Source of the DNA: Spirogloea muscicola | Taxonomy: Eukaryota; Streptophyta; Zygnematophyceae; Spirogloeales; Spirogloeaceae | Direction: 5' to 3' | Assembly (NCBI GenBank): GCA_009602725.1 | Contig: WELB01000036.1 | Coordinates: forward strand, 87,208 to 100,615 | DNA: 13,408 bases | Shown here: piece after piece, positions 9,648-13,408 of the stretch | Layout: every line of letters begins with the position of its first letter | Numbering within the stretch: position 1 is the stretch's first letter | Made by a program: the position numbers and the translations under genes | The notes under the pieces: generated by a model | The model's database searches: none | Seen by the model: the letters and a program-made list of their open reading frames with translations, nothing else | What the model was told of the DNA's origin: nothing

Positions 9648-9901
9648 GGGGGCCGCGGCGCAGCTGGCCTAGTTCCACGTAGTAGTACAAAGACTGCGGC
9701 TGATATTAAAAGAGCGGCTGTGAAAGCAGCCACGAGCATGCAGTGTGGGTGTTCTTCGAAAATACATCAGTGGAGCCACAGGTTAGGCAGACAGGGCGCC
9801 CTTCCGCAGTACCCCCGTGTCAGCAATATGAAGTCAGATGAGCTGAGGTGGGAGGAAGAGCAAAAAGAGTGAGAAGGGGGGCTCGCCCACTGAGGATAGA
9901 A

Positions 9902-9997
9902 GAAGTGCTCGCCCTAGACACAGAGAGGAGAAGAGGGGCTGGCAAAGCCAGCCTAAAAGGAATGGACAATGTCCAAAGCCAAAGAAAGAGGTGCCGA
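9902..9997 (+). repeat. Dispersed repeat copy B, block 1, left arm
   Basis: Runs from GAAGTGCTCGCC to AAAGAAAGAGGTGCCGA. Inside are two small perfect hairpins: GGCTGGC-AAA-GCCAGCC (9937-9953) and TGGACA-A-TGTCCA (9963-9975). Reappears inverted at 10245-10333 and, split, in copy A. Confidence 0.85.
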
Positions 9998-10244
9998 GGC
10001 TTCAACGCCGCCGGTTCGCTTGCACAAGTCTTCCGCACGCGCCTGGCGATATCGCTGCAACGCTCCCTTGCCCACGCCGTCCACACGCGAGCAGGCCGTG
10101 CTATGGCCGCCGCCTCTGGTCTTGGCTGAGTGCCTCATTCCCTGCAGCCAGCTATTCCGACCTGATGTTGCTCACTCGCGGATACTGAGCTTCCCTTTGC
10201 ATCGTCGTGTGTTTTTTGCTGTGGTTTGTAGTGTGGTCCCTTAT

Positions 10245-10333
10245 TCGGCACCTCTTTCTTTGGCTTTGGACATCGTCCATTTTTTTTCGGCTGGCTTTGC
10301 CAGCCCCTCTTCTCCATAGGCGAGCACTTTCTC
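10245..10333 (-). repeat. Dispersed repeat copy B, block 1, inverted right arm
   Basis: The reverse complement matches 9902-9997 almost throughout, with a gap of about 9 bases near the GCTCGCC end and a few substitutions. The two arms are 247 bases apart and face each other, like long subterminal inverted repeats or a fold-back element. The DNA between them encodes nothing I recognise. Confidence 0.85.
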
Positions 10334-10405
10334 CGAAAAAGGACTACACTGAGTATAGGGGCTGAAAGAGAGATCAGGAATGAAGGAACAGCTCTTCCAA
10401 TGTAA

Positions 10406-10432
10406 GGCAATGGCTGTGTCACAGCCATTGCC
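10406..10432. repeat. Perfect 27-bp palindrome between repeat blocks
   Basis: Arms of 13 bases (10406-10418 and 10420-10432) are exactly complementary around one central T (10419). Repeat copy A lacks it: there CTTCCAAAGAAGTGAG is continuous, whereas here about 35 bases, including the palindrome, interrupt it, with CCAA on both sides. It thus looks like a small insertion. Confidence 0.85.
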
Positions 10433-10518
10433 CAAAGAAGTGAGCTTTTCCAGAGGGGGCCAGCCCAAAGAAATAAGCAAGTGAAGACGCGCCATGTGCA
10501 TCAAAGCAGAGGGAGGCC
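10433..10518 (+). repeat. Dispersed repeat copy B, block 2
   Basis: Begins CAAAGAAGTGAGCTTTTCCA and ends GCAGAGGGAGGCC. Corresponds to 4881-4945 in copy A, with an extra 20 or so bases in the middle. Same order and orientation relative to block 1 as in copy A, which is why I treat them as one element. Confidence 0.6.
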
Positions 10519-10973
10519 CAATGAACCAGTACACTGTTTGTAGGACGGATTATTATTATTCAATAGGGGGCTAAGGTAACAGAATGAGTACAAGTGAAGC
10601 GGGACTCCCTTAGTCACTCTGATTCGATGTAATACAGTCCAAGGTGTCTGAGTGTCAAGCCATCTGGGTCAGGGTAGCATGTCGATTCTGATGTTTCAAC
10701 TTTTCAGCATTAAAAAGGACTGTGGTCAATGAAGGGGCTCCACAAACACTAGCAGGTCATGCTAAAAGGGCCGGAACTGTGGATGACCCTTTGCATAGAT
10801 TCAAGCAGATGTAATGCACAAGGAATAGGTATGGCTGAGAGGAGAACACATGCAACCACTTCCCAAGAGCGACCATGCAACGATCGACCTCCTTGCAGCA
10901 TTTGACTAATTTGCAGAATCTTATGGAGATGCCAAGACCGTCCTCCGCCGTCGACATGATGAGCAGGCACACC

Positions 10974-10978
10974 TTACA
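10974..10978 (-). terminator. Candidate TGTAA poly(A) signal for MOT1
   Basis: The minus strand reads TGTAA here, about 610 bases past the MOT1 stop. I saw no closer one. A five-base match is weak evidence; the assignment rests on the chlorophyte preference for this signal. Confidence 0.3.
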
Positions 10979-11587
10979 TGAGAAGTGGCTCTCGACGTGA
11001 TGCAGCAAGAGGCTGCAGGGATTCTGGCAATGTTGGGACCAGGCAAGAGCAGTAAGCGAGCTCAGTTGCTCGTGCAGCTTGCAGCCGGCCGCTTGCGGTC
11101 AAGATCAGGTCAAGAGGCCCTGGGGTAGCACGAGGGTGCTTTCTAAGACCTTCTTGCACCCAGAGCCGCCGATCCCAGATCTGCAGTTCTTATCCTCTGC
11201 GAGCTGCCCTACGGCGGCAAGGCCTCTGGAAAGGTTTGAGCTGCCCCTGCCATCTCAGCCCGTGCCTCGTGCAGGTCCAGCAATGTGTACTGGATACACT
11301 TGCATGTGTGATACCCATCTCCCTCATTGCCGGTCGACTCGAAGCCCTTGGAAGACTGCTTAATCAGCAGATTGACATTGCTGCTCGGCAACCTGCAGGC
11401 ACGACCGTCTCTTTGACTACCTCATAAGCACCACGTGCAGCAGCATGGAGGCGACTTGAAGCAAATCATGGAGCGAAAGCAGCCCGAGATGAGGACCACA
11501 AGCTGCAGCGCAGCTTGCAGGAACGAATTAATGTGCAGCTGGACAAAGGGTTTCATGCGCGGCGCACAGCTGATGGCATCTGCGAGG

Positions 11588-13195
11588 TCAGGCGAGCGAG
11601 CTTGCACGCGCATGGCCCGCTTCTCCCTCACTGCCGCTGGTCTCTAGTCGCTCATAGCTGTTGACCTCGCATTCGCGGCCACGACATTGCCGACCAAGCC
11701 CAAGAAGTATCGCCATAGCTATGCCCGCAGCAAAGCCCCCGGCAGTGCTCTTGCCGGCGAGGCTGGCGGACGCGGTCAGCACCGCAAGCATCCCATCCTC
11801 ACGCGAGGGCAAGTCCAGTGCCACGACCGCCAGCTCCAGGCCCGAGAAGAGCAGCAGCACGCCAAGCAGCGACTTGGGAAAGAGCTGCACATCTTGCAGA
11901 GGTGGGGCAAGAAGATCAACAACCAGCCCAAATCTCTGAGCTGATTGACAAAACATCTCAAACTGAAGGTCACCTTTCCAATTCAGGCATTTGTTTCCCT
12001 CCAAATCAGATTGTGATACTGTAGATAGTTAGTAAGACCATTGCTGGCAAGCGGTGAAGTGCTTCGAGCACCGTGACTGTGCCACGGCGCAAGAGGGAGG
12101 AAGGAAGGGGCGGGGGCTCGTCGACGCCCCACAAGTACTTGCCTCAAGGAGGTGAACGAGCGAGCCGCCGAAGGTCAGGCCGAGGAGCGCTTTGCCAGCA
12201 CCGAGGAAGAGGATGGACGCACCCGAGCGCGCGCCAAAGCGGTACTGCGCGGCCAGGCCGCCGGCACCGTGGCACACGGGCATGGCGCCCGCCCAGCAGC
12301 CGCACAGGTTCAGCACGCCAACGCTGCGCGCACAGCGCAGGAGCAATGTCAGCTGTAACGCCTGTGCTGGGAGCCCGCGGTTGCCATCGAGCATCATCGC
12401 ATGAAGCAGCCGCCGCTCACCTTGCCGCTACGACACCAGGGCGGCACTTGCGGCGGTCCGGGAAGAGGTTGTTGGACAGGTCGCAGACGGCGAAAACCGA
12501 GTTGAGGAGCGTGAGCGGGATCTGTGGTACGGCTCCGCGCAAGAAGCCCACTCGCAGATCTTGCCAGGAGATGGCGATGAGGCGCGGCGCCGTCGGCCCG
12601 AGCCGCAGCCGCTGCCAGACTGACGGGTCAGCGGCGAAGGCCAGCGCCAGGCCGCCAAGCAGCAGGACAATGGCGGTGGGAATAGGCGCCCGGCCCTGGC
12701 CGCTGCTGCCGACCGCAGCTTCGTCGCAGCCTGCGTTGACCTGGCCGGCCAGCGCCACCAGGGCGGCCGCTCCCGCTGCGACGGCCAAGCTGTCTACGCC
12801 CAGCCAGGGCCTCAGGCGGCCAGTCGGGCCGTCATGCAGCGCCAGCACGATGCCCTTGACTGCCAGCTGGACGCCGAGGCCCAGCTGGATGCCGCGCAGG
12901 ACGCCGTGAGGCAGCACCCGGTGCGCGCGGTCGATCAGGCCTGGACGGCGCAAGTCAGCGGCCTCAGACATTGCCGTAAGCCTGATGAAAGCCAAGGTGG
13001 GCAGTGATGCAGCTAGAGCACGGTGGTATGACCTGACATTTATCGTACCAGCGAGCGAAAGCACGAGCATGACGGCTGCGGTGCTCATGCCGGCAGCCAT
13101 GATCTGCGGCACAGTCAGGGGGTCCCCTTCTGACAGCGCCACTGCGGCAATGGACTTCATTGGCTGGACAGGCATTGGCAGACCAAACAGAAATC
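11588..13195 (-). CDS. MOT1: MOT1-family molybdate transporter, 5' end missing
   Basis: High-affinity molybdate importer of the MOT1 (sulfate-transporter-like) family found in plants and algae; molybdate feeds molybdenum cofactor for nitrate reductase and others. Exons on the minus strand: 13195-13049, 12940-12421, 12323-12143, 11884-11588 (TGA 11590-11588), frame continuous. About 380 residues are visible. Family motifs in order: FLFGLPMPVQPMKSIAAVAL, DPLTVPQIMAAG, VLRGIQLGLGVQ, ISWQDLRVGFLRGAVPQIPL, VFAVCDLSNNLF, then GAMPVCHGAGGLAAQYRFGA, FPKSLLGVLLLFSGLELA, with hydrophobic membrane segments between. The last 30 or so residues form a polar tail. The usual N-terminal NLGDLGT helix is absent: CTTGCAG lies directly before the first visible exon, and the remaining 213 bases do not encode it, so the first exon or exons lie off the contig. 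The third intron seems to be GC-AG. Confidence 0.93.
11885..12142 (-). other. Probable GC-AG intron in MOT1
   Basis: The exon ends CTTGAG and the intron begins GCAAGT, the classic GC-donor context; the acceptor is GTGCAG. Joined, it reads SLVHLLE-LFPKSLLG, which lines up with the plant MOT1 sequence without a gap. A GT-AG alternative (donor GTACTT four bases later, acceptor eight bases earlier) is also in frame but adds four residues. Confidence 0.65.
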
Positions 13196-13408
13196 CTGCA
13201 AGCAGGGGCACGGCAACAACGGAACGCGTCATGAGCCTGCTTGGGCTGCCCTGGCAAGTCGTGGGACTGGCCTGCACAATGCAATGCTTCTCTACGACAG
13301 ACAACTATCACGATGAAGGCCAGGAGAGCTTGCGGGTGGCGAGTAAAGTGGGGGAGAGGTGAGAAAGTGGGTTCGAAAGGAAGCGCAAAAGGGAGGGAAG
13401 GGGGGGGG
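13196..13408. other. Upstream of visible MOT1 exons, and contig edge
   Basis: On the minus strand this runs into MOT1 with an acceptor CTTGCAG. The frame stays open to an ATG at 13304 but those residues do not resemble the family's first helix, so this is probably intron. The window ends in purine-rich sequence and a run of nine G. Confidence 0.5.

Larger units (their letters stand above)
9648..11587. other. Gene-free region between PDX3 and MOT1
   Basis: Contains the PDX3 promoter and leader at its left, repeat copy B at 9902-10518, and the MOT1 3' side at its right. The open frames show no recognisable domain. In 10530-11580 I see only ATTATTATTATT at about 10548 and a minus-strand TGTAA at 10978-10974. 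No tRNA or other RNA gene is evident. Confidence 0.6.

Noticed and set aside
9295-9672. Plus-strand Ser/Gly/Ala-rich frame with a GSGSGSG run
   Set aside because: It is the antisense of the LP-repeat targeting peptide of PDX3.
9902-10333. Repeat pair as a CRISPR array
   Set aside because: Only two inverted, imperfect units with one 250-base interval; no regular direct repeats or cas genes.
10757-11008. Cys/Leu-rich minus-strand frame, possibly a small secreted protein
   Set aside because: Only 83 codons, no homology I recognise, and it lies where the MOT1 3' UTR is expected.
12073-12909. Long plus-strand open frame of 278 codons
   Set aside because: It lies opposite MOT1 exons, is Arg/Ala/Pro-rich as GC-rich antisense frames are, and matches no family, while the minus strand gives clear MOT1 motifs.
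13364-13375. GTGGGTTCGAAAGG as a tRNA T-arm
   Set aside because: No matching acceptor, D or anticodon arms are nearby, and the window ends 30 bases later.

Overview
This window looks like a stretch of green-algal nuclear genome, most likely a Chlorella-like trebouxiophyte; the lineage is an inference. It carries four intron-rich protein genes, and every splice junction I placed keeps frame. The products are typical of plants and green algae: a TGD4-type chloroplast lipid-transfer protein, the Rieske subunit of cytochrome b6f with its targeting region, the plant-type fusion of NAD(P)HX epimerase with pyridox(am)ine 5'-phosphate oxidase, and a MOT1 molybdate transporter. Arabidopsis-type TTTAGGG/CCCTAAA motifs lie in one intron, and TGTAA, the usual chlorophyte poly(A) signal, lies behind one gene. 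The C-run at the start and G-run at the end suggest a whole small contig.

Layout. 1-229: contig edge and unresolved 5' part of TGD4. 230-2059 (+): TGD4, five recognised exons. 2060-2593: gene-free gap between convergent genes. 2594-4019 (-): petC, four exons, with its start codon apparently lost at an N in a CGG-rich tract (4053). 4134-5773: gene-free, containing one copy of a dispersed repeat. 5774-9647 (-): complete 12-exon, 550-residue PDX3/PPOX fusion gene. 9648-11587: gene-free, with a second, larger copy of the repeat that includes an inverted pair and a perfect 27-bp palindrome. 11588-13195 (-): MOT1 lacking its 5' end, with a probable GC-AG intron. 13196-13408: probable intron or upstream sequence and contig edge.

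The four genes are not an operon or pathway cluster. Three serve or probably serve the plastid (lipid import, electron transport, vitamin B6 and nicotinamide cofactor upkeep) and one imports molybdate. I see no CRISPR array, rRNA, tRNA, intact transposase or new multi-gene system. The most unusual signals are structural: a perfect 29-bp palindrome sitting on a TGD4 splice acceptor, opposed telomere-like arrays inside a TGD4 intron, the dispersed palindromic repeat family, and the GC-AG intron of MOT1.
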